64,000 nucleotides of DNA, from positions 172,476,719-172,540,718 of the forward strand of contig CM060964.1 in NCBI GenBank assembly GCA_030765045.1, given 5' to 3'. Under the pieces are notes generated by a model that worked only from the letters and a program-made list of their open reading frames with translations, did no database searches and was not told the DNA's origin. The DNA is from Tenodera sinensis. Lineage: Eukaryota > Arthropoda > Insecta > Mantodea > Mantidae. This document shows, one piece after another, positions 1-10,329 of the stretch (its first letter is position 1; every line of letters begins with the position of its first letter). The position numbers and the translations under genes are program-made.

Positions 1-1980
1 GAGAGTAAAAAGGGGGCGTCACCTGCTCTGCAGCATGTGATATAAACCCACTTTTAGGCTGTTTAAATAAGTTTCTGGTGCAAAACAAATTCATATTCAT
101 ATAAAACACACTTCAAACTATGAAAATAAGTAAAAAAACAAAAAAATGATATTTTCACCATTTTAAGGTACCTTCAGGTCTATAACATTGATACACTGAA
201 AAGTGCAGTGAACAGGAAAGTCTTGGAACTACTGAAAATATTATGTTAAGGCCACATGAAAATATGAAACATATTTTACAGTAGTTTCTATAATTTGGTT
301 TTACAAAGGGAGTATTTACAGTTTAGGAATCGTACAAGACTGAGGGGAGGTTAATTTGACATCGAGAAAGGAATGAAGGGATACGGTAAGTTAAAAGCTG
401 TGAATGCTTGGATTCCGTATCGAAGAGATGTTATAACAAATGCCATGCAATTGAGCTAGTCTTGCTTTAAAGAGCTTTTTATTCAGTGGGAAGAGTGGAG
501 TAAGAAATCAATGAAGACCAAGGACTAGCTAATTTGAACTCCCAACAACAAAAGAAGATTAAAAAGAATATCAGCCGCATCTCTACCCGAGAAACAAATG
601 CGTCCCGATGGAGTGGAAGATCCACTTATTATGTCCCCAAAAGGTCAATGTGAAGCTGCTATATTGCCATAAACAGGGTCCAATGTGTAAAATGAAAAAT
701 TAATGCGTGTTTTACAGGTAGCGTAAACTGCTTTCATTAATTATGTAAGGAGTACCAAAAAATTTGATCACACACCAGTTTTCAAATGATGATAGATACT
801 TCTTGAGTACCAAGTAAAATTTTATTTCCTAATACGTAAGGGTATTAAAGGCACAACTGAATAGTTTTATACCTGAGAATTGTGTGAAAGACCAACGCAT
901 TTTCTTGTTCATTGTGCAGCATGCATAATGCTGTCATTAGGCGAGGCACTTAAAATTATTTAAACAACAACAAAACAAACATAAAAGCAAACACTTAGGA
1001 TACAAAGTCAGGAATAGAGCTTCTGTATATATTCGTATTTAAAGACTGTAACAATTTCATAACTCTGTTCCTATTGCCGATTCCTTGAAATCATTCTCCG
1101 GTAGGTATACTTGTTTAATAGCCTTATCTAGCTGTTTATTTAGAGCTTGTTGAACAGAATGATGGCAGCAATTAATGCTCCTCCTAGATACGTATTATCT
1201 TTTACTCTTTTGCATACACGAGAGTTCTGTTTTCTTGCCCTTGGTAAACCTTTCTTTCTGTATGACACTTTTGAGTATTAATTATGACATACTTTCTAAG
1301 ACTTAAGTATCCTGTTGTACAATTTTACAAAACATACCTACAAAACCGGTCTAGTTAAGTATATTTTATGTTTACTCATAGTCAGCTTTTATTTCAGTGT
1401 GACTGAGTCCTGCAACCACTGAGCTTGAGAAAGTGCGGCGTTAATAGGAATAAAATAATGATTTTATGAAAATGGTATGCAAGTCAAGAAACAGAGCTCT
1501 TAGCGACTTAATTTCTTTTATGATATAGGAATATTTCCTAGGGTCTGGACAACAGAGTACTCGACGTCTTAGTTTATTGCTTCTGTAATATTTTACTCTT
1601 TCCGTGTGAGGCTGTTACACATGAAGGGCTGAGAACCATAATGGGCCATCATCACGCGATGTTGCAATGGAGCTGCTGCCATCTATTGGTATGTTTTATG
1701 GTTATACGTCATATATTGCAGTGGAGCATGTGCAGCATTTAAAAACTGTAGAGCATCAATGGTTCGTCCTAACTGATACTACGAAATCTGTTAGATAAAA
1801 GTGGTTCATATCCATGCAGCGAATCACACTACCGCATTGTCATGTGACTCATGAGGAAATATGGCTGACGGTGCATTTAGTAATAGTGTATGGCACAACG
1901 CATATTTCGGTAGAAAGGGATCTAAATTAAGTAGAACCGTGCATCTGACACTATTTAAAGAACATAAACATTGATGCAAA
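1..1980. other. No gene recognised
   Basis: AT-rich sequence with no open frame above about 60 codons and no domain I recognise. A short motif at about 1625-1650 (gagaaccataatgggcc) recurs inverted near 7532-7554, so at least part of this stretch is repetitive. No splice-flanked exon is evident. Confidence 0.5.
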
Positions 1981-2608
1981 ATGTTGTCACTTGTTACTTA
2001 TTCATACCTCGTAGGGACCAAAATTGCAGCACTACATTACAACTCTCTGGGCGTCCTTGGTTCATTACACACAGTCAAAACAATAGACCATACGTTTTTA
2101 GAGTCTGGTCATTTATACTTAAAAGACGACAGAGAGTTCAGTACTAAAGAACTAGCAAAACGAAAAGCTAAACCACTGTTCATGATAAATGACTGTAATG
2201 ATTTAATACAAGTGTTGAAAAAACAAACATTTGGTAGTTAACCAAAAATGAAACAATCCCAGTTTGTCAATGTAAAGGAACTTGCAAATCTTTTTTAACA
2301 CAAAAGCCAACTGAGAGAATGAAAGTACAATGGCTAAAATAAAATTAAATGGTTTCAATTTGAATGCGATAATCCAATGAAACTCAAACTTTGAATGTAA
2401 TAGAAGCGTGAAATATTGTTCACACTTCTTCAACACGTAGAGGTAAGTAGCCAGTGAAAGTTTCAGTTTCAATCTTCAATACCGTCACTGTGGGATCTAT
2501 CAGCTTCATTCACTGGCCCATCCCATTAAAAAAGCTAAATATGGTGATCTCATATCAATCCTGCCATATGTCAATTCTGTAAATAATCATTTTTATAATG
2601 GTTTGCAT
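1981..2608 (+). pseudogene. Broken gene of an arthropod repetitive protein family (C-terminal part)
   Basis: An 86-codon frame carries VKTIDHTFLESGHLYL followed by a basic stretch and NDCNDLIQVLKK. After frame changes the plus strand also reads FVNVKELANLF, NKIKWFQFECDNPMKLKL and HPIKKAKYGDLISILPYV. In that order these blocks resemble the C-terminal half of a multicopy protein family I know from insect genomes (a xHxFLxxGHxxLxxDxxF block, then a W-x-x-F basic block, then a SKAKYxDL block). The biochemical role of that family is not clear to me; I take it to be transposon-encoded because of its copy number. At least three frame changes and several stops separate the blocks, so this copy is dead. 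The upstream half was not found. The last codons run into the R1 repeat. Confidence 0.5.
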
Positions 2609-3100
2609 GTACTATTTTTCACAAAAGTAAACACCCAATTCCAGTGAGAGCTGCACGAAGGGTCACCTAATTCTCAGGTGCTCCTAAATAGATGGTATGA
2701 GAATGAAATTTGTGATATATGCTCCTCTTGTTCAGAAGGCATGGCAGCCATTGGCTCACCTCGCAGTTTTGAAAAACAGTATTTCCGCAACTCTTCTAAA
2801 TTAACACACAAATATTGCAAATTCAACGTTACTACACCTGCAGGAAAATATATTACTACCGGGTTTTGATTAAATAGTGAACCAGAAGTAGCAACGATGC
2901 TAGTGCTGAACCCTTTCCTTCCCAACGTAAGCTTGATCATCCAAGCAGAATTTCTGTACTCAGTTGTAGCCGAACGTGTTACAGCACGCAATGGCGGACC
3001 TAAAACGTTGTCCTGAACTTGGATGGAATCCCATATAGCGCACTTCTTTCTTTCACCTTCCTTTCTGTCCTAACGGGAACATCACTATCTATATAATCTG
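2609..3100 (-). repeat. Dispersed repeat R1, copy A
   Basis: About 490 bp that match, in inverse orientation, sequence at 3634-3812/6534-6604 and 6843-7230, and more weakly 45183-45530. Landmarks shared by the copies are 'gttcccgttaggacag', 'ggctacaactgagtac', 'gatcaagcttacgtt' and 'cataccatctatttagga'. A 105-codon minus-strand frame (2674-2991) runs through it; the other copies carry stops in the same frame, so I do not call it a gene. The element class is unknown; no terminal inverted repeat or tail was identified. Confidence 0.7.
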
Positions 3101-3633
3101 TACCAAATTGCTGAACGACTGAAATTTTAAAACTGAAAGCGTGAGAAGGAATGATAACAATGGCTGTAGATAAAGCAGGAATTATGTCTCGCTTACTATG
3201 GTTTTTGTGTTTATTACTATATAATTAAGTATAAAGGACTGTAACCATGCTGAGTGACTACATTTTGTGAAAGAATAATTTTCGTTTATGTTCCTGAAAT
3301 ATTTTTATCTCCATGCATGTCGAGATGTTCTAACATAAAAGTATAATCGTCCTTGTGTCCATTGTAAGCTAATGTAAAGATTAAAAGTGCATAACGAAAC
3401 TAAATTCTTTAATGTGGTAATAGTCTCTGACATTCCTGGAGAGATGGCTTTGAATGTGGGTATTTAAGAGCAAATATTCGGTGTCAATTTCTGAAGGTGT
3501 GAGTGGCAGTTGCGGTAGGTGAATCCCTTTCTTTATCCACAGTAATTGTAATTAATATCTTCTAAAGCTTTCATTTTTAAAATTCAATCGTATTGCAGCA
3601 ATATGACAATATTGTAAAATAGTATATTTGATA
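3101..3633. other. No gene recognised
   Basis: AT-rich spacer between inverted R1 copies A and B. No ORF, RNA gene or repeat recognised. Confidence 0.5.
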
Positions 3634-3812
3634 CAGATTACATAAACAGTGATGTTCCCGTTAGGACAGAATCGAGGTGAAAGTAAAGAAAAAAGCGTTA
3701 CATGGGATTCGATCCAAGTTCAGTGTAGCACTGTGGATCCCCGGAAATGCGTTTTCTGGCGTTCAACTACAGATGAGTACAAGAATTACTTGTGGATGAT
3801 TAAGCTTACGTT
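3634..3812 (+). repeat. R1 copy B, left part
   Basis: Matches R1 copy A in inverse orientation (gatgttcccgttaggacag, then tggatgattaagcttacgtt). It is interrupted at 3812 by the PLE/LINE composite; the repeat resumes at 6534. The last 12 bases, taagcttacgtt (3801-3812), are duplicated at 6534-6545. Confidence 0.75.
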
Positions 3813-3846
3813 ATAAGAGTTAATAGAATTTTTACAAAACACCCTG

Positions 3847-4139
3847 AAGCAGAATGGCTACGCAGACCACGATATCAAGGAGGCCCACAGAAGAGTTCTA
3901 CACAACAGATCCAAGCCACCATCTCCTAACAACACAAATGGTGTCAGTGTTAAGGCCTTCATACCTTTTTATGGCACCACAACGAACAAGATTTCACGTA
4001 TCCTCTCCGGGCATAATATTAAAACATTCTTTACAGTCTTTAAGAAAATTTGGCAATATCTAAGACCAGTAACAGACCCTGTGGTATTCAAGGTTCCGGG
4101 GGTCCACAGTATACCATGTGAATGTGGAAAGGTATGTGT
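3847..4139 (+). pseudogene. PLE fragment: RT C-terminus and start of GIY-YIG endonuclease
   Basis: The plus strand reads KNGYADHDIKEAHRR, then VKAFIPFYGTTTNKISRIL, then VPGVHSIPCECGKVC. Each block aligns with the near-intact PLE at 57483-59950 (KNGYTIREIHQAHRK, KAFIPFYSTVSNK, SPGVYKIPCQCGKVY). The final block is the N-terminal half of the GIY-YIG nuclease, which nicks target DNA in Penelope-type retrotransposition. Frames change between blocks. At about 4139 the PLE stops after KVC and the reading frame continues without a break into LINE sequence. Confidence 0.8.
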
Positions 4140-6063
4140 CGAGGAGGCAGCCGCGGGGTTGTCAACCTCCGGCCAAAATACGGTTCGTGCTCACACACAC
4201 CACATCCCTACCGAAAAGCCATACCCAACATGCATCCCTGTCCCACTGAAGCGCCTCATCCAAGCAAAAAATGCTGTGAGAAGGCTATGGCAGAGATTCC
4301 GTCACCCTAGGATAGGGGTAATACACCAGAGGTTCAAATCCCTGGTTAGACGACTCCTAAGAAAACATAGGCAAGCAGCTTGGGAAAACACGCTGCGACG
4401 CGTAAACCTCCAGGAGAGGAAACCGTGGCGCATCGTCCGAGGCTTGCGAAAAGATAACTGTACACACGCACCCAATGCATAGCCCTCGTGGAAGACTTGT
4501 TCGCGAACCGAGGGAGAAAGAAGAGGCTCTAGCAGACTATCTGGAGACTCAATTCCAGCCCAGGGAAGATTCACAAGACAACGACCATGCTGACCTCGTG
4601 GAACAAGCGGTAGAAGACTTCTTAGAAGTCGGATCCACCGACCACGAGGATTTCCACATCCCGATAGTTACCCCTCACGAGGATACTTCCACCATCCGAA
4701 ACCTAAAATCCAGAAAAGCCCCTGGACAGGACCGTGTAACACCGGAAATGCTCCAGCATCATCCCCTTAGAGCCGTAATCCATTTGACTCAAATTTACAA
4801 GGCGTGCCTCAGCATGCGCCATTTTCCAGTTGTCTGGAAACAGACACGTGTGATGTGCATTTTAAAGCCGGGTAAAAATCCGGTTTTCCCGTCTAGTCAC
4901 TGATCCACCAGCCTCCTGCCAGTTATCTCGAAAGTGTTCAAGAAACCGCTCCTGACCCGCCTCGGACCTCTTCTGGAGGAAAAAGGCCTCCTACCGGAAC
5001 ATCAGTTTGATTTTCGTCCTGGCCACGACCGAGTAATTGCTGAGAGTAGCCGAAAAAGCCTCCCTGGCTTACCAGGAGAGGGCTAAAACGGTGGCAGTAT
5101 TGCTTGACGTGGAAAAGGCATTTTCTAGTACTTGGCACGAAGGGCTTGTCTACAAGCTTATACAGCATGAAATCCCCCCTCCATATATTAACTTGGTGGC
5201 TAGTTTCCTGCAGGAACGTAACTTCCGGGTGAAGGTGGAGGGATCATTTTCAAAAGAAAGGACCATTGACGCAGCAGTACCCGAGAGCAGTGTACTGTCA
5301 CCGGCACTCTTTGCTGTTTACATGGCCGATCTCCCCACACACCCAAACACACACACACACACACACACACGTCAGTATGCGGACGATCTAATGATCTTCA
5401 CTACTAACAAGAACCCGCGCCACAACTACCGACAAGTACAAGTCTACCTCTGTGCCATCGATAGATGGTGCGAGAACTGGCGCATGTCTATTAACCCGGA
5501 GAAAAGCTCTGCGATTCTCCTGGCTAGTACGCTAGCAAACCGGCTCCCGCGGGACCTCATGCTTCGACGCCGTCGGATCCCTTGGGTCACTATGGCGAAG
5601 TATCTCGGGGTCACGCTGGACCGGAAGCTGACATACAGACACCACGTCAGGGGCAAAGTGCTACCAGGGCACGCAGCCCTCCGGCAGTTGTATCCCATCC
5701 TCAGTTTCAAAACCATGCCTCTACGCCTAAAACTTCAGCTATATCGTGCGATTATCCCGCCTCTGATTCTGTACGGATGTGAGATCTGGGGAGTGGTGGC
5801 GAAGTTCACCTTCATCAGGCTTCAGACATTGGAGAACCAGGCACTAAGGACGACCTACGGTACTGGCTGGAGATTTCCCGCCCACATCCTACACGAACAT
5901 TCCAGTATCCCGTACATTGCCGACGTGATAAGAACGCCTGCTCGAACAATGGACAACAAACTCCAGAACCACCCCAACCAGCTGGTAAACTCTCTGGGAA
6001 TATACGACCAGAGACAGCCGCGCCGACTACCATCTCTCAGACTGTCGAGGAACATCTTAGGTC
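4136..6063 (+). pseudogene. Jockey-type LINE ORF2, 5' truncated (reverse transcriptase)
   Basis: Reads through the linker and reverse transcriptase of the same LINE family seen at 62310-64000: RLWQRFRHPRIGVIHQ, RKAPGQDRVTPEML, VVWKQTRVMCILKPGKNP, LLPEHQF and the catalytic QYADDLMIF at about 5374-5400, then thumb and C-terminal region. The endonuclease domain and ORF1 are absent, which is typical 5' truncation of a LINE copy. The frame is broken at least twice (about 4480 and 4903-5037) and a stop follows PSSH near 4902. An (AC)n run at 5346-5370 adds Thr-His codons just before YADD. The last open stretch is 5037-6074. Compared with the 3' copy the protein is clearly the same family but diverged. 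Confidence 0.85.
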
Positions 6064-6533
6064 CACCGGGATAAACTGGAAGATGGTAAAAGCGACGAAA
6101 ATCCGTATCCAAAACAGAGAAAAACCGAACAGTTCACCTCTCAGTGCGTGACTGTCGGCCTGAACCTTGGAGGGGATAAGCGCGTCAGCTGATTGGCTGA
6201 AGGTCAGTCAGAGGGCGGGCACTATCCGCTCGCAGAGCAATCCCTCCCAACCAACCATTCTGAACATAGAAATACCCCAAACACCTCAATTTCCCAGTCA
6301 CTCTTCCCTAGCAGAACTTATTTTCAATCCTCATCTCGCAGATAAAGCTGTGTTACGGCTGGGTACTGCGGTAACGACACCCGAGTGGGGGAAAGATCCC
6401 CTCTCGACTCGAACCTCTTCTGGGTCTCTGGGCCCTGTAATTAGTTCCTGATGAAGGCCATGGAGTGTCAAATGGCCAAAAGCTCGAATTTTATAAATTT
6501 GACGCGGCTGATCACCCAGGAAGTAATTATTAG
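6064..6533 (+). mobile_element. PLE resumes: end of endonuclease, 3' tail and start of next unit
   Basis: NWKMVKATKIRIQNRE aligns with FYDRLAKEAIEIKLEP, the C-terminal helix of the GIY-YIG domain in the 57-60 kb PLE. Downstream lie attgg (about 6192) and gggcggg (about 6215), arranged like the CCAAT and GC boxes of the other PLE tails. From 6449 the sequence ctgatgaaggcc...ggcc...gctcga matches the 5' start of the PLE at 57460, with the hammerhead-like GAAA mutated to AAAA. The insertion ends at 6533, close to where the minus-strand copy ends (54981). Confidence 0.65.
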
Positions 6534-6604
6534 TAAGCTTACGTTGGTAAGCAAAGAGCTCAACACTGGCGTCCTTACATCTGGTCCACTATTTAATCAA
6601 AACC
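6534..6604 (+). repeat. R1 copy B, right part
   Basis: Resumes R1 after the insertion: taagcttacgtt, then ggtaagcaaagagctcaac and tggtccactatttaat, all matching R1 copy C at about 6906-6970. It loses similarity after about 6604. Confidence 0.7.
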
Positions 6605-6842
6605 AAAACTGCAAGCAGATTCGATTCTAAGTTCCAGTTTGCTGAGCAGGCATCTACTGCAACACAAGATGGAGGGCTTGAATATGAAGTTAAAATTATT
6701 TAACTGTAATACCTATCAGGTATATAATATTTTAAATGTGTTACATGAGTAGCTCACTTCAGTATTCAGTCCTTCGTCATGTATGGGCGTGAATCTGAAC
6801 AGCAGTATTTTCAAACATCTATCAGTGGGAACGTATATTAAT

Positions 6843-7230
6843 TACGTGGTTACGCGCTTCAAAACGTTCGGCTACAACTGAGTACAGAAATTTTGTTTGG
6901 ATGATTAAGCTTACGATGGTAAGCAAAGGGTTCAACACTGGCATCCTTGTTACTTCTGGTCCAATATTTAATCTAAACCCAATGGTAACGTACTTTTTGC
7001 AGGTGTAGTAACGTTGAATTTGCAACATTTGCGTATTAATTTAGAGGGATTGCTGAAATATTGTTGCTTTTCAAAAATGCGAGGTGAGGCAATGGTTGCC
7101 ATGCCCTCTGAACATCAAGGGATGTATATATGACAAATTTCATTCTCATACCATCTATTTAGGAACGCCTGAGCATTAGCTAACCCTTCGCGCAGCTCTC
7201 ACTGGAGTTGGGTATTTGCTTTTATGAAAG
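6843..7230 (+). repeat. R1 copy C
   Basis: Same orientation as copy B, inverse to copy A. Shares ggctacaactgagtac, ggatgattaagcttacg, aatatttaatctaaaccc and cataccatctatttagga. Stops interrupt every frame, so it is probably non-coding. Confidence 0.7.
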
Positions 7231-7973
7231 ATAGTACAAGTTAATAATGGCAATCAGCAGGAGTTTGATTAAATGTATGGAAGTGACCCAGTTAGATTCC
7301 TTTTGAGACACTTAGAGCCAGAATGGTCTAAATACCAGCACATGAAAACAGCTCTAAATGAGTAACTGTAAAACCTAATTTTGCATTAAGTGAGATGAAT
7401 GCAGTGCTAGTGTAAGGGAGCCAATATGTTCTGGATTACAGTGGTGATTATTTGTGTAGTTCAAAGTAATTCAATCAATTGACAATATAAATGCTTTGAC
7501 TTCCAATTTCCCCAGCTTTAAAAGTGGTGTTGGCCCACTATGGTTCTCAGTCTTTCAAATGTTGACATAGGTTCAATACTAATTGTATAAATGCATGGCG
7601 AGGTATACACGTGGTGCACCGCACAATGTTGTGCATTGCTGTTTGGTGGCACACTGTTGTGATTTGGTCCGGTAAGCATGATGGTAATGTTGATCTTTTC
7701 AGAGTTAGAGATGTAGAATTTTTCAGTTTTCCAATTCTACCTCTCAAACAATGGCCACACACGGCTTGCGTGCTTAAAAACACCAACAGTAAGTTTGATA
7801 GTATAAATAAATAATTTTCAGTCACCACAACTTTAAGGGAAGATTAAACTGCAAACGCAATCAAAACTGATAGCTGTAATGTTTTGTGTAGTCTTATAAA
7901 TTTGAATTTTCTCTTTAATATGATACACATTTTATCATTCTGGACAGAATACTTGCATTCAAAATATACTTAC
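7231..7973. other. Presumed intron or intergenic DNA; no feature supported
   Basis: Lies just 3' (on the minus strand) of the CUB exon, so part of it should be the intron after that exon. The motif ggcccactatggttctcag at 7534-7552 is an inverse copy of 1625-1650 and is probably repeat-derived. A 93-codon minus frame (7547-7828) shows no CUB cysteines and is not supported as the next exon. Confidence 0.4.
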
Positions 7974-8160
7974 TCTTTGGAGCTTTCTGAAGGATGATAG
8001 AGGTTGAAGTCGCTGAAGATAATTTGAACCCTTTCCTTGCCACGTCCTTGGAAGTCGTAGCGGCAGTGACTCCGAGGTGGGTAGGGGTTAGGATAAAGTG
8101 GCGACGACACTGTACCATTCTTTATAGTGTCACTATTCAGCACCACATCGCAACTGGAAG
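7974..8160 (-). CDS. CUB-domain exon of a host gene
   Basis: On the minus strand the exon is preceded by a pyrimidine-rich tract ending ttgtttgtag and followed by GA|gtaagtat, a consensus donor. It reads SSCDVVLNSDTIKNGTVSSP, then LYPNPYPPRSHCRYDFQGRG, then KERVQIIFSDFNLYHPSESS. This is the first half of a CUB domain: the C-x(n)-G-x-x-x-SP-x-YP-x-x-YP core, the second cysteine of the first disulfide and the F-x-D-F-x-L strand. CUB domains are extracellular beta-sandwich modules. The FQGRGKERVQI-F-DFNLYHP string resembles suppressor-of-lurcher/neto-type receptor-accessory proteins more than tolloid proteases, but that assignment is from memory. The exon is 187 nt, entering in phase 1 and leaving in phase 2. 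Neighbouring exons must lie above 8160 (5') and below 7974 (3'); I could not identify them, so introns are large or outside the window. Confidence 0.75.
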
Positions 8161-8487
8161 CTACAAACAAAACAACAATATTTTAATTAATTCTTCTTAA
8201 AGGAGAATTCATAATTAGGAAATCAAGCAGATTACTATTGAAAACTTAATTAAAGTTTAGAAGTAAATAGAGTCCTGGTGCCATAAGAACTGAAAGATCT
8301 ACAGAAGACGCAATCAGTCACACTTGATTAAAATGAATTATGTCCCATAAAAATGAAATATTTAATTAATGGTAGGGATAAGAGCTTAAACCACAGATTT
8401 TTATTTAAGTTACAACGTACAATAGGTAATATAGAAAAGAAGACCAGTATATTTGCATTTTGTTCCTCAATCACTATAGCCCTAATG
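8161..8487. other. Intron upstream of the CUB exon
   Basis: Contains the acceptor pyrimidine tract at 8161-8180 (minus strand). Nothing else recognised. Confidence 0.5.
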
Positions 8488-8857
8488 ACCTAGTTGTCGA
8501 CGGGCCCGTAAACCCCACTACTCACTCACTCACTCACTCACTCACTCACTCACTCACTCACTCACTCACTCACTCACTAACTCGCTCGCTCGCTCACTCA
8601 CTCACTCACTCACTAACTCGCTCGCTCGCTCACTCACTCACTCACTCACTCACTCACTCACTCACTCACTCACTCACTCACTCACTCACTAACTCGCTCG
8701 CTCGCTCACTCACTCACTCGCTCACTCACTCACTCACTCACTCGCTCACTCACTCACTCACTCACTCACTCACTAACTCGCTCGCTCGCTCACTCACTCA
8801 CTCGCTCACTCACTCACTCACTCACTCACTCACTCACTCACTCACTCAATCGCTAAA
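8488..8857 (+). repeat. Retroposon 3' end with a long (ACTC)n tail
   Basis: cgacgggcccgtaaacccc at about 8498-8516 is followed by about 335 bp of (ACTC)n with four embedded aactcgctcgctcgctc variants. The same lead-in (gacgggtccttaaaccc) precedes (TCAC)n on the minus strand at 30936-31003, where target duplications show that lead-in plus tail inserted together. The tetranucleotide array is therefore best read as the expanded 3' tail of a non-LTR retroposon. The open frame of Thr-His-Ser-Leu repeats across it is an artefact. Confidence 0.7.
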
Positions 8858-9216
8858 TAGTAGTTTGGAATAGCATTTACTTTGCGTGCTTTTAAAGCAT
8901 GTAATATGCGCGCAGGTTAGCTTCCCTGGGCATCTAATGGAACAGCGTACATGCTCAGGGAGTAATCAAGGATATGAAAACAAAACGAGCGTAAACGCGC
9001 GGCTTTGCGGGGAGCAAGATTGAAATGCTGGAACGCGCGTAATCTAGAAACTCCGTGCGCACTGAACTCACTAGCATAACAAGAGAAGAAGTGAAACACT
9101 TCACATTCAGTGCGTTTAGTATGCGTTCTGCTTCTCCAAGTGCCTCTGCAATTGCAATGGTGGATACAGAGATTAGCAAGATGGGTTGAAATTCGTTCTG
9201 TGTTATGGGATACCGC
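8858..9216. other. No gene recognised; possible Harbinger flank
   Basis: No supported ORF. The motif acgcgcg recurs at about 8996, 9033 and 9464, on both sides of the Harbinger relic, but I could not resolve terminal inverted repeats. Confidence 0.4.
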
Positions 9217-9399
9217 TTATGATGTATACAAGGACAAACAATTGTCACTACCGTCACAGAGTCGAGGGTAGAGTGTGTAAAACTTGCCGTACAGATGTCC
9301 CTCACTGTTAATTGGATGTACCCACCAACTTCTTCCTTTTTTCCTTCTCTTTAACACGAGATAGGCAGGACCCACTATAGCAATAACTTCATCTTCCAT
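9217..9399 (-). pseudogene. PIF/Harbinger transposase, N-terminal fragment
   Basis: A 60-codon minus frame reads LKRRKKGRSWWVHPINSEGH followed by YGKFYTLYPRL. Basic residues, then W-V-H-P-I-N, then YG-x-(F/Y)-H/Y-x-L is the signature opening of PIF/Harbinger (HARBI1-like) transposases. The catalytic DDE part is not recognisable downstream on the same strand, so this is a fragment. A domesticated HARBI1 first exon is a less likely alternative, because no donor or second exon is evident. Confidence 0.55.
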
Positions 9400-10329
9400 C
9401 TTCGAGAACTGAAAGGACGATAGAACGCCGTGGGTGTTTAGGTCTCATAGGAGTGCAAATATTACGCGCGTAAAAGCGGACGCAAAGATTACACTCGTGT
9501 GTCCCAAGTATATGGGGGAGGGGTTTGGAGAGGCGTAAAAAATTGCTGGGAATCTATAGCTCGTCTCACCCTTAGATCACAGTATGGAGTTAAATAGGGT
9601 AGATCTGTCTCTATCTAGCGCATACAAGTTGCCGATAGCTTCGTCCTTTTCTGCTCTCGCATTGTTGCCAGGTCCCTAATTGCATATTGTAAATATTCAG
9701 TTGTTATAAATTTCAGCTTTGAACACATTATTCTGTGTAGAATCTTTTTCTTCATCAGATTATATCCTTATTAGAGTCATTATACATTTCTATAGGCCCA
9801 AATTTTTACTGAAAGCGTTCTTTTCAATAAAAGTCCGATATTTGCTGTTTCTATACTCATCACGCACTAACTAATACACTAACTGCTAGAACACGTTTTT
9901 ACTTTGAATTCTTTATGTTTACTCAGTGAAGTGTTAACATGTTTTAAATTAAATGTTTTCGGAAAATTTTATATGTGAACTACAAAAGTTACGCAGTGGG
10001 AAGCTTTTTTATTATTGAGTTTACATCGGAGACGAAGCGAGAGCAAATGCTGAGGAGGGTTAGAGACAGTTTTTAAATTAAACCAGAAGCTTGTAGCCTC
10101 TTTCTTTTATCGTGTAAAGGCAAACAAAAGGTATGCACCTATTGAGCTAAACGGTGTCAACAGAAGACAGCAGTAAAAGTTAACATCAGTTCGTAAAAGA
10201 AGCGTATGTGCTTATACGGCGTGGAACCTGTGAAGTGTTATTAAGTTGTTTATTTAACACTTTCCGTAAATATTTATAGTTGTGGAGGGGGAAGCTAGGA
10301 AGTGACAATATATTGGTAAATTAAGAAGG
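9400..10329. other. No gene recognised
   Basis: AT-rich sequence without a defensible ORF or repeat boundary. Confidence 0.45.

Larger units (their letters stand above)
3813..6533 (+). mobile_element. Composite insertion: Penelope-like element containing a LINE, with 12-bp target duplication
   Basis: A 2.72-kb insertion in R1 copy B. It is flanked by taagcttacgtt at 3801-3812 and 6534-6545, which is the target site because other R1 copies are continuous there. In order it holds the C-terminal part of a PLE (3847-4139), a 5'-truncated jockey-type LINE ORF2 (4136-about 6063), the last codons of the PLE endonuclease, the PLE tail, and the start of the next PLE unit (6449-6533). The PLE side is 5' truncated, as is usual for PLEs. 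The seam omits about 53 codons of the PLE endonuclease. The LINE has no target duplication or poly(A) of its own at the seams. See the separate entries for the parts. Confidence 0.75.

Noticed and set aside
7547..7828. Possible next exon of the CUB gene
   Set aside because: No CUB cysteines or strand motifs, weak acceptor, and its end overlaps a repeated motif also present at 1.6 kb.
8460..8873. 137-codon Thr-His-Ser-Leu repeat protein
   Set aside because: Translation of the (ACTC)n retroposon tail; the same lead-in and tail occur as an insertion at 30936-31003.
8858..9550. Terminal inverted repeats of a Harbinger element built from acgcgcg motifs
   Set aside because: The motifs recur but do not form a consistent inverted pair with a TWA duplication.
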